Virus record (IMG/VR): IMGVR_UViG_3300044712_000297 | Coordinates: 1-20,154 of that record | Reading direction: 5' to 3' (one strand) | Length of the DNA: 20,154 nucleotides | Source: a virus | Part shown: positions 14,214-20,154 of the stretch, piece by piece | Position numbering within the stretch: the first letter of the stretch is position 1 | How the letters are laid out: each line of letters begins with the position of its first letter | The notes under the pieces: generated by a model | What the model was told of the DNA's origin: nothing | Databases searched by the model: none | Seen by the model: only the letters and a program-made list of their open reading frames with translations | Program-made: the position numbers and the translations under genes

Positions 14214-14638
14214 TAAGCATTTCAACAATTAGATCTAATCTAAAAACAGTAATAAGCAACCTCGTTACAAGTACAACCGTATCAGTTGTATATGACTACT
14301 TTGAACCTAATGTATCAGGCTATCCAGCTATTGTTTTTGACATTACAAACAATACAGATGATTACCTTACTAACAAAGAAAATCTATTAAAAATAACATT
14401 TAGTGCATATATTATAGTTGAGATATTTGAAAACGGTGTTGAAGATGCTACTAAACTTCTTGATACTGTTACAGATGCTTTGATTGTAGAGCTTAGAGAT
14501 GAGGACAACTTATCTTTATCAGGAGCAGTTGATTGGATTAGTCCAGTTGTCGGTCCAAGACAACAAGTGGAAACTCCACGAGGTATGGCATTTCAACAAC
14601 AACTAGATATTGTTTTGAATGTTGCAGATACAATATAA
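14210..14638 (+). CDS. Tail completion / tail terminator protein
   Basis: 142 residues. It opens with 'MISISTIRSNLKTVISNLVT', then 'YDYFEPNVSGYPAIVFDITN', 'ITFSAYIIVEIFENGVEDAT' and 'LLDTVTDALIVELRD'. This alternating strand-helix pattern with a 'GYPA' turn is typical of the gpU / SPP1 gp17-type tail terminator, a hexameric ring that caps the tail tube and meets the neck. The ATG is embedded in the stop of the gp10-like gene; AAGGAA just upstream is one of few Shine-Dalgarno-like sequences here. A 23-nt gap with promoter-like hexamers follows. Confidence 0.78.
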   Translation: MISISTIRSNLKTVISNLVTSTTVSVVYDYFEPNVSGYPAIVFDITNNTDDYLTNKENLLKITFSAYIIVEIFENGVEDATKLLDTVTDALIVELRDEDNLSLSGAVDWISPVVGPRQQVETPRGMAFQQQLDIVLNVADTI

Positions 14639-14655
14639 TTTTTAAATGATATTAT
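14627..14655 (+). promoter_or_regulatory. Candidate promoter, leaderless start at 14662
   Basis: GATACA (14627-14632, 3 of 6 matches), a 17-nt spacer and TATTAT (14650-14655, 5 of 6), then 6 nt (ATAGGT) to the ATG at 14662. A perfect TATAAT also lies at 14634-14639, overlapping the upstream stop codon. It is 22 nt from this ATG, so it could be an alternative -10 box giving a leader of about 16 nt. Confidence 0.4.
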
Positions 14656-14661
14656 ATAGGT

Positions 14662-14805
14662 ATGGAGAAAGCACAAAACAAGATGATTAAGAAAGAGGAA
14701 GTAAAACAAAAAGACTACTTCTTTCCTGATTATGGAATTACTGTATCAGCATCAACGCAAGAAGAAGCAGAACAAAAATTATCAGAAATTATAAATAAGA
14801 AATAA
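14662..14805 (+). CDS. Small phage protein before the tail tube gene
   Basis: 47 residues, missed by usual length cutoffs. The N-terminal half is lysine-rich ('EKAQNKMIKKEEVKQKD'). The second half 'YFFPDYGITVSASTQEEAEQ' follows a pattern I recall from short phage proteins placed near tail or capsid genes ('YfFP..g.tv.A.s.eEA...'). The frame is open from an ATG 6 nt after a TATTAT hexamer to a stop only 2 nt before the tail tube start, an arrangement like the coupled genes elsewhere in the window. Function unknown. Confidence 0.65.
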   Translation: MEKAQNKMIKKEEVKQKDYFFPDYGITVSASTQEEAEQKLSEIINKK

Positions 14806-14807
14806 AT

Positions 14808-15794
14808 ATGACAAAGTTTATAGGAAGACGATTCAATATCGGAGTAGGTAGAGAAACTGTACGAGGTACAGCACGACCAGTACAAAGATGGTTGCCAACA
14901 ACCGAACTTACTTTTGATGAAAAAGTAGAAATGGCAAAAGAAGAAAGTGTATTTGGTGTAATTGAAAATCAAACTGATGCAGATGTAGTAAAGACTTTTG
15001 CAGAAGGTTCAATCTCAGGATTGATTGATGATAACTCTATTGGGTATATCCTTTATGGAGCTTTGGGAACTGTTGGAGTATCAGGACCAGCGACAGGTGC
15101 GTATACACACACATTTACAGTTACACAGTCATCACAAATTCAATCACTTACACTTACAGCAAGTGAACCTAACGCTCAAACATCAGCATCACTTCTATTC
15201 CCTCTCACAGTAATAGATAGTCTTGACCTTGATTTTGAAGTTGGACAATACCCAACATACTCAGCATCATTTATGAGTAATGTATCAAGTACAACAACAG
15301 CGACAGTATCTTATGTAGCACCAGCTAACTTCCGACCACAAGATGGAGTTGTTAGAATTGCTACTACTTACGCAGGACTTGCATCAGGTACTACTTATGC
15401 AGTACGAAAAGCATCTATCTCAATCTCAAAGAATGTTGAAGATGATCATAATATTGGTTCAATCGCAGTAACAGACCGACTTAATAAACAATTTGGAGTT
15501 ACAGGTTCACTTGAAATCGTATACGATGCTCGAACAAACATTACAGAACTTCTCACAAACGCTACACGAGCAATTCAATTAGAGTTCACAAACACTAACA
15601 AGACTATTGTTGGAGGTTCAATCAACCCTAAAATTACTATAAGACTTGCAAAAGTTAAGTTTGTTGAAGTTGCACGAAATATCGGTAAAGATGACATTGT
15701 AATGCAAACAATGAACTTTGAAGCCTTCTACTCACTCGGAGATACACGAATGATCGATGTAGTTCTAGTAAATGATGTTGCATCATACGCTTAG
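14808..15794 (+). CDS. Major tail tube protein
   Basis: 328 residues. The N-terminus 'FIGRRFNIGVGRETVRGTA' and segments 'TELTFDEKVEMAKEESVFG', 'VIENQTDADVVKTFAEGSI', then paired beta strands and 'TVIDSLDLDFEVGQYPTYSA' fit a siphovirus tail tube protein of the larger type. These form stacked hexameric rings. The later part 'VRKASISISKNVEDDHNIGS' and 'KQFGVTGSLEIVYDARTN' forms further strands that end in 'QTMNFEAFYSLGDTRMIDVV', typical of this family's C-terminal strand. Arginine codons are CGA (ten) and AGA (five) only. It precedes the chaperone and tape-measure genes, the expected order. The protein could carry an added Ig-like domain given its length above 200. Confidence 0.88.
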   Translation: MTKFIGRRFNIGVGRETVRGTARPVQRWLPTTELTFDEKVEMAKEESVFGVIENQTDADVVKTFAEGSISGLIDDNSIGYILYGALGTVGVSGPATGAYTHTFTVTQSSQIQSLTLTASEPNAQTSASLLFPLTVIDSLDLDFEVGQYPTYSASFMSNVSSTTTATVSYVAPANFRPQDGVVRIATTYAGLASGTTYAVRKASISISKNVEDDHNIGSIAVTDRLNKQFGVTGSLEIVYDARTNITELLTNATRAIQLEFTNTNKTIVGGSINPKITIRLAKVKFVEVARNIGKDDIVMQTMNFEAFYSLGDTRMIDVVLVNDVASYA

Positions 15795-15806
15795 TAGTGG
15801 GATAAT
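15778..15806 (+). promoter_or_regulatory. Candidate promoter, leaderless start at 15813
   Basis: TTGCAT (15778-15783, 3 of 6 matches), a 17-nt spacer and GATAAT (15801-15806, 5 of 6), then 6 nt (AAATGT) to the ATG at 15813. The -35 box lies within the end of the tail tube gene and the -10 box in the 18-nt gap. Confidence 0.4.
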
Positions 15807-15812
15807 AAATGT

Positions 15813-16151
15813 ATGGACAGAACTACAAAAATAATTACATTACCAACAACAAAGTTAGAAGTTGAGTTTTATACATACATTACAGCTGGTGAAAAAAGAC
15901 AAATTACAGAAATTCTAACTACTGGAATGTCAGCAGATTCAAGTGGAAGCATTAAAGGAGAAATACCTTTATCTCTTGTATACAAATCAAATGATAAAGC
16001 AATCGAACTATTGATTAAGCGTATTGGAGAATTTACAACTGATGTGCTTTCAAATGTAAATAATCTGCCATCAAATGATTATGATTTTCTGCTTGAAGAA
16101 ATCAATAAAGTATCAAACAATACAGACTTTATTGAAAAAAAAACGATATAG
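15813..16151 (+). CDS. Tail assembly chaperone (gpG-like), zero-frame product
   Basis: 112 residues in the slot between tail tube and tape measure that is occupied by the tail assembly chaperone in siphoviruses (lambda gpG equivalent). Seen are 'TTKIITLPTTKLEVEFYTYI', 'TAGEKRQITEILTTGMSAD', 'AIELLIKRIGEFTTDVLSNV' and 'LPSNDYDFLLEEINKVSNNT'. Pre-tail-tube chaperones bind the tape measure and the tube subunits before tube assembly. The frame closes at TAG (16149-16151) just after a run of nine A residues (16135-16143). A second product made by -1 frameshifting here is annotated separately. The ATG follows a GATAAT by 6 nt. Confidence 0.78.
   Translation: MDRTTKIITLPTTKLEVEFYTYITAGEKRQITEILTTGMSADSSGSIKGEIPLSLVYKSNDKAIELLIKRIGEFTTDVLSNVNNLPSNDYDFLLEEINKVSNNTDFIEKKTI
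16136..16142 (+). promoter_or_regulatory. Candidate -1 ribosomal frameshift slippery site
   Basis: In the zero frame the codons read GAA AAA AAA ACG, so A-AAA-AAA is a correctly phased X-XXY-YYZ heptamer (16136-16142). A -1 slip lets both AAA tRNAs re-pair and moves reading to AAC at 16142, skipping the TAG at 16149-16151. The site lies at the 3' end of a chaperone gene, where lambda-type phages use programmed frameshifting. No clear downstream stimulatory stem was identified. Confidence 0.72.
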
Positions 16152-16360
16152 AGTACGCCTATAAAGTTCTATTAAATGGGAATAAAAGTGAACTGCCAAA
16201 AGAATTAACTATATCTATGGTATGTGAAAAAATGTGCTGGACTTATCAGGAATTTGAAAATCAACCTGATTGGTTTATACAACTTCTTTTATTCAAATGG
16301 TCACTAGATAACGAACACCAAAATAAAAATGCAAGACAAAATTCTCCAAATAGTCATTAA
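16142..16360 (+). CDS. Tail assembly chaperone extension (gpT-like), -1 frame
   Basis: The -1 frame is open from 16142 to TAA at 16358-16360 and encodes 72 residues: 'NDIEYAYKVLLNGNKSELP', 'KELTISMVCEKMCWTYQEF', 'NQPDWFIQLLLFKWSLDNEH'. Joined to the first 110 residues of the zero-frame protein this gives a product of about 182 residues, analogous to lambda gpG-gpT. The pattern 'C.km.WTyqef.nqp.wfi' looks like the C-terminal domain of such chaperones. The frame overlaps the tape measure start by 32 nt and fills what would be a 177-nt empty gap. It has no start codon at its beginning; an internal ATG exists but would omit the first third. Confidence 0.75.
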   Translation, partial: NDIEYAYKVLLNGNKSELPKELTISMVCEKMCWTYQEFENQPDWFIQLLLFKWSLDNEHQNKNARQNSPNSH

Positions 16361-18113
16361 GGCAAAAAATGAAGCAGAGCAAACTTTGAAAGGACTTAAT
16401 CGTACTCTTAAAGAAAACGAACAGTCATTTAAAAGTATGTCGCTTGTTGGTACAGCAGGTCTTGCAGGTATTACAGCAGTTGTTGCGACTTCGGTAAAGG
16501 CATTTGGTGAATCAGAGAGAAGTCAAAGACAACTTGAACACGCAATTATAGGTGTTTCAAAAGGAACAAAAGAACAAGTCGAACAAGTCAATGCACTTAC
16601 ATCAGCCCTTCAAAAAAAGGCTGGTATCGATGGAGATAGTTTAAATGCAGGAGTTGCTCAACTTTCTACTTTTGGACTTCAATCAGAATCAGTTGTTAAA
16701 CTTACAAAATCTCTTGCAGATCTAACTGTAAACCAAGATGGAGTAAATGCTGGTGCAGATAGTTACATATCAAGTGCAAATATAATGGCAAAAGCATTGA
16801 GAGGTGAGTTCGGTATGCTTTCAAAGATGGGTATTCGCTTTACAGAACATCAACAAGAACTTATTAAAACAGGTACAGAAGCACAAAAAGTTGCTACTAT
16901 CCAAGAAGGATTTGCTCAGAACTTACGAGAAACAACTGATACTGTTGGTGGGTATGATGTAATGATTGGTCAACTCAGACAATCATTTGGTGAAATACAG
17001 GAATCAATAGGAAAAGGATTACAACCAGTTATAAAACAACTATCAGATGTTGTTGTGCCTTTTATTCAGAATATAGGTGATTGGGTTGCAAAAAATCCAC
17101 AGTTAACTACAACTATAATACTTGTAACGACTGCTATGTTTGGTTTTTTGACTGTTGTGGGACTATTAGGAATAGCTATACCAGCTTTGACAGCAGGTCT
17201 TGCAGTTTTGTTTAGTCCAGTTACCTTGATTACTGTTGCAATAATGGCTCTTGTAGGAGTTGGTTATTTGCTCTATAAGAATTGGGATTATCTAAAAAAT
17301 CAAGCAATAAACATTTTTGAAGTTATCGGTGCAACTATTATGGGTTGGGTAGGTTATGTAACAGGATTGTTTAGCTCTCTAATGTCAGGTATAAGCTCTA
17401 TTGCTTCAAGTATCTGGGAAACAATTAAGACTATATTTTGGACTTCAATAAACTTTATAGTTGGACTTTTTGCTTCTTTGATGGATTTAATTTTTCCTAA
17501 TTGGCAAGGAAATCTTGGTATGCTTTATGAAACAGCTGTTGGAATATGGACATCAATTACAACTTTCTTTACTGGTGTATTTGATACTTTATTCACAACA
17601 ATAAAAACAACACTTGATCTAATAAAAGCAGTTTGGAGTGCTATTTGGACAGAAGTAAAAAGTGTATTCACAACTATATGGGAATCTATTGCAAGCGTAT
17701 TTGATACTGTTATATCGGGTATTAAATCAGGTATGGAATCACTTGTTAAACCAATTCAAAAAGTTATAGATCTTGCCACAAAAGCATTGTCCCTTGCAGG
17801 AGGTGCAGTTAAGTCAGTTGGTGGTGGTATATCAAACACCGTAAAATCAATTATTGCCAGAGGTTCTTCAATTACAGGTAAAGCAGTTGGAGGAGGTGTA
17901 CAAACAGGACAATCATATATGGTAGGAGAGAAAGGACCAGAATTGTTCACACCATCTTCTAATGGATCTATTACACCTAATTATAAACTTGCAGGAGCAG
18001 GAGGTGTAAACCTTACTATCAATATGAATGGTGGAACATACCTTGATGACAATGTTGCAGAAATGATTGGAGATCGTCTAGTACAAGTCTTTAAACGCAC
18101 AGCAAGAATATAA
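16329..18113 (+). CDS. Tail tape measure protein
   Basis: 594 residues. A helical N-terminus 'LQIVIKAKNEAEQTLKGLN' leads to the tape-measure domain ('VATSVKAFGESERSQRQLEH', 'ALTSALQKKAGIDGDSLNAG', 'LADLTVNQDG', 'MAKALRGEFGMLSKMGIRFT'). Hydrophobic segments around residues 257-315 and tryptophan-rich helices after 320 ('IWTSITTFFTGVF', 'VWSAIWTEVKSVFTTIWESI') follow. The typical 'GEKGPELFTP' motif is at about 533-542. The protein sets tail length and enters the host envelope with the DNA. A rule of about 1.5 angstroms per residue would give a tail near 90 nm. No lysozyme or peptidase domain is visible. The start overlaps the chaperone extension by 32 nt; the next gene begins 1 nt after the stop. 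Confidence 0.92.
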   Translation: MQDKILQIVIKAKNEAEQTLKGLNRTLKENEQSFKSMSLVGTAGLAGITAVVATSVKAFGESERSQRQLEHAIIGVSKGTKEQVEQVNALTSALQKKAGIDGDSLNAGVAQLSTFGLQSESVVKLTKSLADLTVNQDGVNAGADSYISSANIMAKALRGEFGMLSKMGIRFTEHQQELIKTGTEAQKVATIQEGFAQNLRETTDTVGGYDVMIGQLRQSFGEIQESIGKGLQPVIKQLSDVVVPFIQNIGDWVAKNPQLTTTIILVTTAMFGFLTVVGLLGIAIPALTAGLAVLFSPVTLITVAIMALVGVGYLLYKNWDYLKNQAINIFEVIGATIMGWVGYVTGLFSSLMSGISSIASSIWETIKTIFWTSINFIVGLFASLMDLIFPNWQGNLGMLYETAVGIWTSITTFFTGVFDTLFTTIKTTLDLIKAVWSAIWTEVKSVFTTIWESIASVFDTVISGIKSGMESLVKPIQKVIDLATKALSLAGGAVKSVGGGISNTVKSIIARGSSITGKAVGGGVQTGQSYMVGEKGPELFTPSSNGSITPNYKLAGAGGVNLTINMNGGTYLDDNVAEMIGDRLVQVFKRTARI

Positions 18114-18114
18114 T

Positions 18115-19527
18115 ATGAGTACAGTCATTACAATAGATGGTGTAGATAAAAGCTCTCTTGTAAACTGGAAGTCTGTTCGCAGGGAGCAAGTATTAAGTCG
18201 TGAACCCGACAAGCTATCTTTTCTTATTAAAAAACACAATGGTCAAACATACAAACCAGTCGTTGGTGACGAGGTTGTTTTGACAGTTGGTGCTATAAAA
18301 GAATTTGGTGGGTATATCATTGAACTTCAAGAAGATGTTGAAGCGAGAGTTGAATACATCAAGGTAATCTGCAAGGATTACACACACGAACTTGATAGGC
18401 AACTTGTATCAAAGACTTACCAGAACCAAAGTGTGAATGATATTATCGCAGATCTTATTGGTACATTTGCATCAGGTATAACAGACACGAATGTTGATTG
18501 CCCAACAGTTATTGAATCAGTAACATTTAACTACCTGCCTATATCAAGATGTCTAGAACGACTTACAGATATTGTTGAGGGCTATGAGTGGTACATAGAC
18601 TATGACAAGGACATACACTTTTTCTTATCAGAATCAGAAGCAAGTACATTTAATCTTACAGACACATCAGGAAACTATGTATATAATTCCCTATCCTTGC
18701 GACAAGATACACACCAACTTAGAAACGAGGTAATTGTGCGAGGAGGACTTTTGACATCAGAAACATTGAGAACAGAGTATCTTTCAGGAGATGCTACCAA
18801 AACTGTATTTCCTCTTGCTACAAAATTTGCAAATATACCAGTAGTTAAAATATCATCAGTTGTTCAAACAGTTGGTATTGAAAACATAGACATTACAGGA
18901 TTTGATTGTTATTGGAACTACAATGAAAAGTCTTTGAAATTTACTGTTGCACCTGCATCAGGTACTTCAAATATTGAAGTGATAGAATATCCACAATACC
19001 CTCTTATCCTTCAAAAAAGAAACGAGGATAGTATCGCTTTATATGGTTTATTTCAAACAGTGATCGTGGATAAGAACATACGAGATTTAGAAACAGCAGG
19101 ACTTAGAGCAGATGTAGAATTACTTAAATATTCAGAGCCAGAAAAAACAGCAGAGTTTACAACTTATACAGGTGGGCTTATGACTGGCCAGACTATAAAT
19201 ATTCAATCTGATATACGAGGAATCAATCAAGATTATAAAATACAAAGTATTCGTTCAACTTTAAAAACACCAGATACAGACGAGATGGTACACGAGGTAA
19301 ACTGTGTGACAGCAGAGGATATTGGAATCAATGATATTCTCGCAAGGCTTCTTGTAAAAAACCCTAGTGATCAAATTGATATTCAGGCAGATGAGTTTGT
19401 GGAACGAATAAGACAATTTACAGAAGTAATGGCAATCGGAGAATCATCTCCAACAGTATCAACAAGTGTTGCACCTTATTATTGGGGAGCATCAACAAGT
19501 GTATGGGGTTTTGCAACTTGGTCATAA
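18115..19527 (+). CDS. Tail tip / hub protein (gp27-like baseplate hub family)
   Basis: 470 residues. The first 100 residues resemble the hub barrel domains of phage tail-tip proteins (Mu gp44 / T4 gp27-like): 'MSTVITIDGVDKSSLVNWKS', 'LSFLIKKHNGQTYKPVVGDE', 'LTVGAIKEFGGYIIELQED'. Next is 'KVICKDYTHELDRQLVSKTY' and 'QNQSVNDIIADLIGTF', the usual second hub segment, and 'YNSLSLRQDTHQLRNEVIVRG'-like strands in the middle. The C-terminal 80 residues form a helix ('FVERIRQFTEVMAIGES') ending in an aromatic tail. It starts 1 nt after the tape measure. No separate distal tail protein gene lies between them, so this protein, or a domain in it, may provide the ring that anchors fibres. No hydrolase motif seen. 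Confidence 0.8.
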   Translation: MSTVITIDGVDKSSLVNWKSVRREQVLSREPDKLSFLIKKHNGQTYKPVVGDEVVLTVGAIKEFGGYIIELQEDVEARVEYIKVICKDYTHELDRQLVSKTYQNQSVNDIIADLIGTFASGITDTNVDCPTVIESVTFNYLPISRCLERLTDIVEGYEWYIDYDKDIHFFLSESEASTFNLTDTSGNYVYNSLSLRQDTHQLRNEVIVRGGLLTSETLRTEYLSGDATKTVFPLATKFANIPVVKISSVVQTVGIENIDITGFDCYWNYNEKSLKFTVAPASGTSNIEVIEYPQYPLILQKRNEDSIALYGLFQTVIVDKNIRDLETAGLRADVELLKYSEPEKTAEFTTYTGGLMTGQTINIQSDIRGINQDYKIQSIRSTLKTPDTDEMVHEVNCVTAEDIGINDILARLLVKNPSDQIDIQADEFVERIRQFTEVMAIGESSPTVSTSVAPYYWGASTSVWGFATWS

Positions 19528-19538
19528 AACTATATAAT
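19511..19538 (+). promoter_or_regulatory. Candidate promoter, leaderless start at 19545
   Basis: TTGCAA (19511-19516, 4 of 6 matches), a 16-nt spacer and a perfect TATAAT (19533-19538), then 6 nt (TAAGTT) to the ATG at 19545. The segment ACTATATAATTA resembles the one before the protease gene at 10057. It would start a new unit for distal tail genes. Confidence 0.55.
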
Positions 19539-19544
19539 TAAGTT

Positions 19545-20033
19545 ATGAATAAAACTATTAAAGAAAATTCAGGAATAAAAGGAAAGTTTAGAGTAATTAA
19601 AACCTGTGCTTTAACTGGCAAAGTTTTAGAAGAAACACCTTTTTATGAAAATATAATAGTGAATGGAACTGATACAGGACTTAATCTTATACTTGATAGG
19701 TTGAATGGGAAAAACACTTATAGTTTAAACATTAATCATTTGGATATTGGAGATGATAATACTACACCAACTGTATCAGATACAGCACTTGGAAACGCAG
19801 TGGCCAGAAGTGCAAAAGTGACAGGTGTTATTTCAGGAAGTGATTTAACTTTGAGATTCTTTTTTGCAAGTGCAGATTTGGCAAATGGAACTTATTATGA
19901 GGTTGGTACTTTCATTGATGGAACAGCCAGTGTTGATACAGGAAAAATGTTTAATCACGCTTTGTTCGGTAGTGCATATACAAAGGGTACAAACGAAAAT
20001 ACAACGATTGAGGTAGTTTTTAATATTAGTTAA
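19545..20033 (+). CDS. Distal tail / fibre-type structural protein
   Basis: 162 residues, beta-rich. Features: 'KGKFRVIKTCALTGKVLEET' , 'PFYENIIVNGTDTGLNLILD', then 'LNINHLDIGDDNTTPTVSDT', 'ALGNAVARSAKVTGV' and a late strand 'TYYEVGTFIDG'. The pattern 'NiIVn.G....l...l......l..l.iG.....p...dt.L' is one I know from phage structural proteins encoded near tail hub and fibre genes. It follows the hub gene after a 17-nt gap and precedes another fibre-type gene by 9 nt. A fibre-connecting or tail-tip role is likely; no family name is assigned with confidence. Confidence 0.68.
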   Translation: MNKTIKENSGIKGKFRVIKTCALTGKVLEETPFYENIIVNGTDTGLNLILDRLNGKNTYSLNINHLDIGDDNTTPTVSDTALGNAVARSAKVTGVISGSDLTLRFFFASADLANGTYYEVGTFIDGTASVDTGKMFNHALFGSAYTKGTNENTTIEVVFNIS

Positions 20034-20042
20034 ATAAATTAT

Positions 20043-20154
20043 ATGACAATAGTAAATGGACAACAAATAGATGCAGATGATTTTGTTTCAACATCAGCAG
20101 GTGCAGGTGATAGTGGTAAAGTTCCTAAACTAAATGGAAGTGGTGTGATTGATA
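20043..20154 (+). CDS. Fibre-type protein, N-terminal part (truncated by window edge)
   Basis: 37 complete codons are visible before the window ends. The sequence 'QIDADDFVSTSAGAGDSGKV' followed by 'PKLNGSGVID' is a common opening of phage tail fibre or appendage proteins, a short strand followed by a 'Ga.daGK.p.Ln..G.id' repeat that is often used in fibre N-termini. It starts 9 nt after the previous stop and has no Shine-Dalgarno sequence. Length and receptor-binding part lie outside the window. Confidence 0.65.
   Translation, partial: MTIVNGQQIDADDFVSTSAGAGDSGKVPKLNGSGVID

Noticed and set aside
14633-14657. Inverted repeat ATATAAT/ATTATAT in the gap before 14662
   Set aside because: Pure A/T arms with an 11-nt loop would form a very weak hairpin; more simply explained by promoter-like hexamers.
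14634-14690. TATAAT-N6-ATG at 14646 with a 14-codon ORF
   Set aside because: The spacing matches the leaderless pattern, but the peptide is only 14 codons and overlaps the better-supported start at 14662. Kept only as an alternative -10 box.
18109-18114. TATAAT directly abutting the hub gene ATG
   Set aside because: Gap of 0 nt instead of 6; the hexamer is explained by the upstream stop codon and would start transcription inside the gene.
19652-19665. TATAAT followed by ATG inside the gene at 19545
   Set aside because: Gap is 5 nt and the ATG is out of place within a coding frame. It shows that such hexamers occur by chance in this A/T-rich DNA.
1-20154. Alternative genetic code (TGA or other stop reassigned)
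   Set aside because: All main genes run full length with standard stops and show no internal TGA. The single internal TAA at 9785 is isolated, and TAA ends most other genes.
1-20154. CRISPR array, tRNA, rRNA, insertion sequence or attachment site
   Set aside because: No regularly spaced repeats, cloverleaf structures, transposase frames or terminal inverted repeats were seen.

Overview
The window is a single-strand (+) block of a tailed double-stranded DNA bacteriophage or prophage. It holds the end of the packaging genes, a complete HK97-type head module, neck genes and most of a siphovirus tail module. Genes are packed with almost no spare DNA, the sequence is AT-rich, and I see no host genes, integrase, repressor, tRNA or transposon. 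The host cannot be named from this window. Start codons almost never have a Shine-Dalgarno sequence, which fits hosts such as Bacteroidota or Patescibacteria. The promoter-like sites, however, are of TATAAT type and not the Bacteroidota TAnnTTTG type. The reading frames use the standard stop codons.

Layout. 3-215: end of the terminase large subunit. 238-2268: portal protein fused to a Mu-F-like head morphogenesis domain. 2271-9022: a small structural-type protein, two large fibre or receptor-binding proteins that share the same N-terminal anchor, a C1q/TNF-like beta-sandwich protein and an accessory protein. 9042-9631: three small genes, two of them with membrane segments (holin or lysis candidates). 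9689-10033: a small structural-type gene interrupted by an in-frame TAA. 10057-12554: prohead protease with scaffold-like tail, major capsid protein and a decoration-type protein. 12629-14638: neck and tail-completion genes. 14662-15794: a small protein and the tail tube. 15813-16360: tail assembly chaperones with a -1 frameshift signal. 16329-18113: tape measure. 18115-19527: tail hub. 19545 to the end: distal tail or fibre proteins, the last cut by the window edge.

Working together: terminase pumps DNA through the portal into a shell made from the major capsid protein, which is matured by the protease. Adaptor, stopper and completion proteins join the shell to a tail whose tube polymerises to a length set by the tape measure, with chaperone help. 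The hub and fibres form the tip. The two large fibre proteins lie in an unusual place, between portal and protease.

The most notable pattern concerns gene starts. Genes that follow a 17-23 nt gap carry TATAAT (or a one-mismatch version) exactly 6 nt before the ATG, with T at position -1. This is the geometry of leaderless transcription. Genes that follow a gap of 0-5 nt lack it and look translationally coupled. The block would then be a chain of short leaderless transcription units. Other items worth a second look are the in-frame TAA at 9785-9787, the A-run frameshift site at 16135-16143, exclusive use of CGA for arginine in the major capsid gene, and paired hairpins after the capsid and decoration genes.
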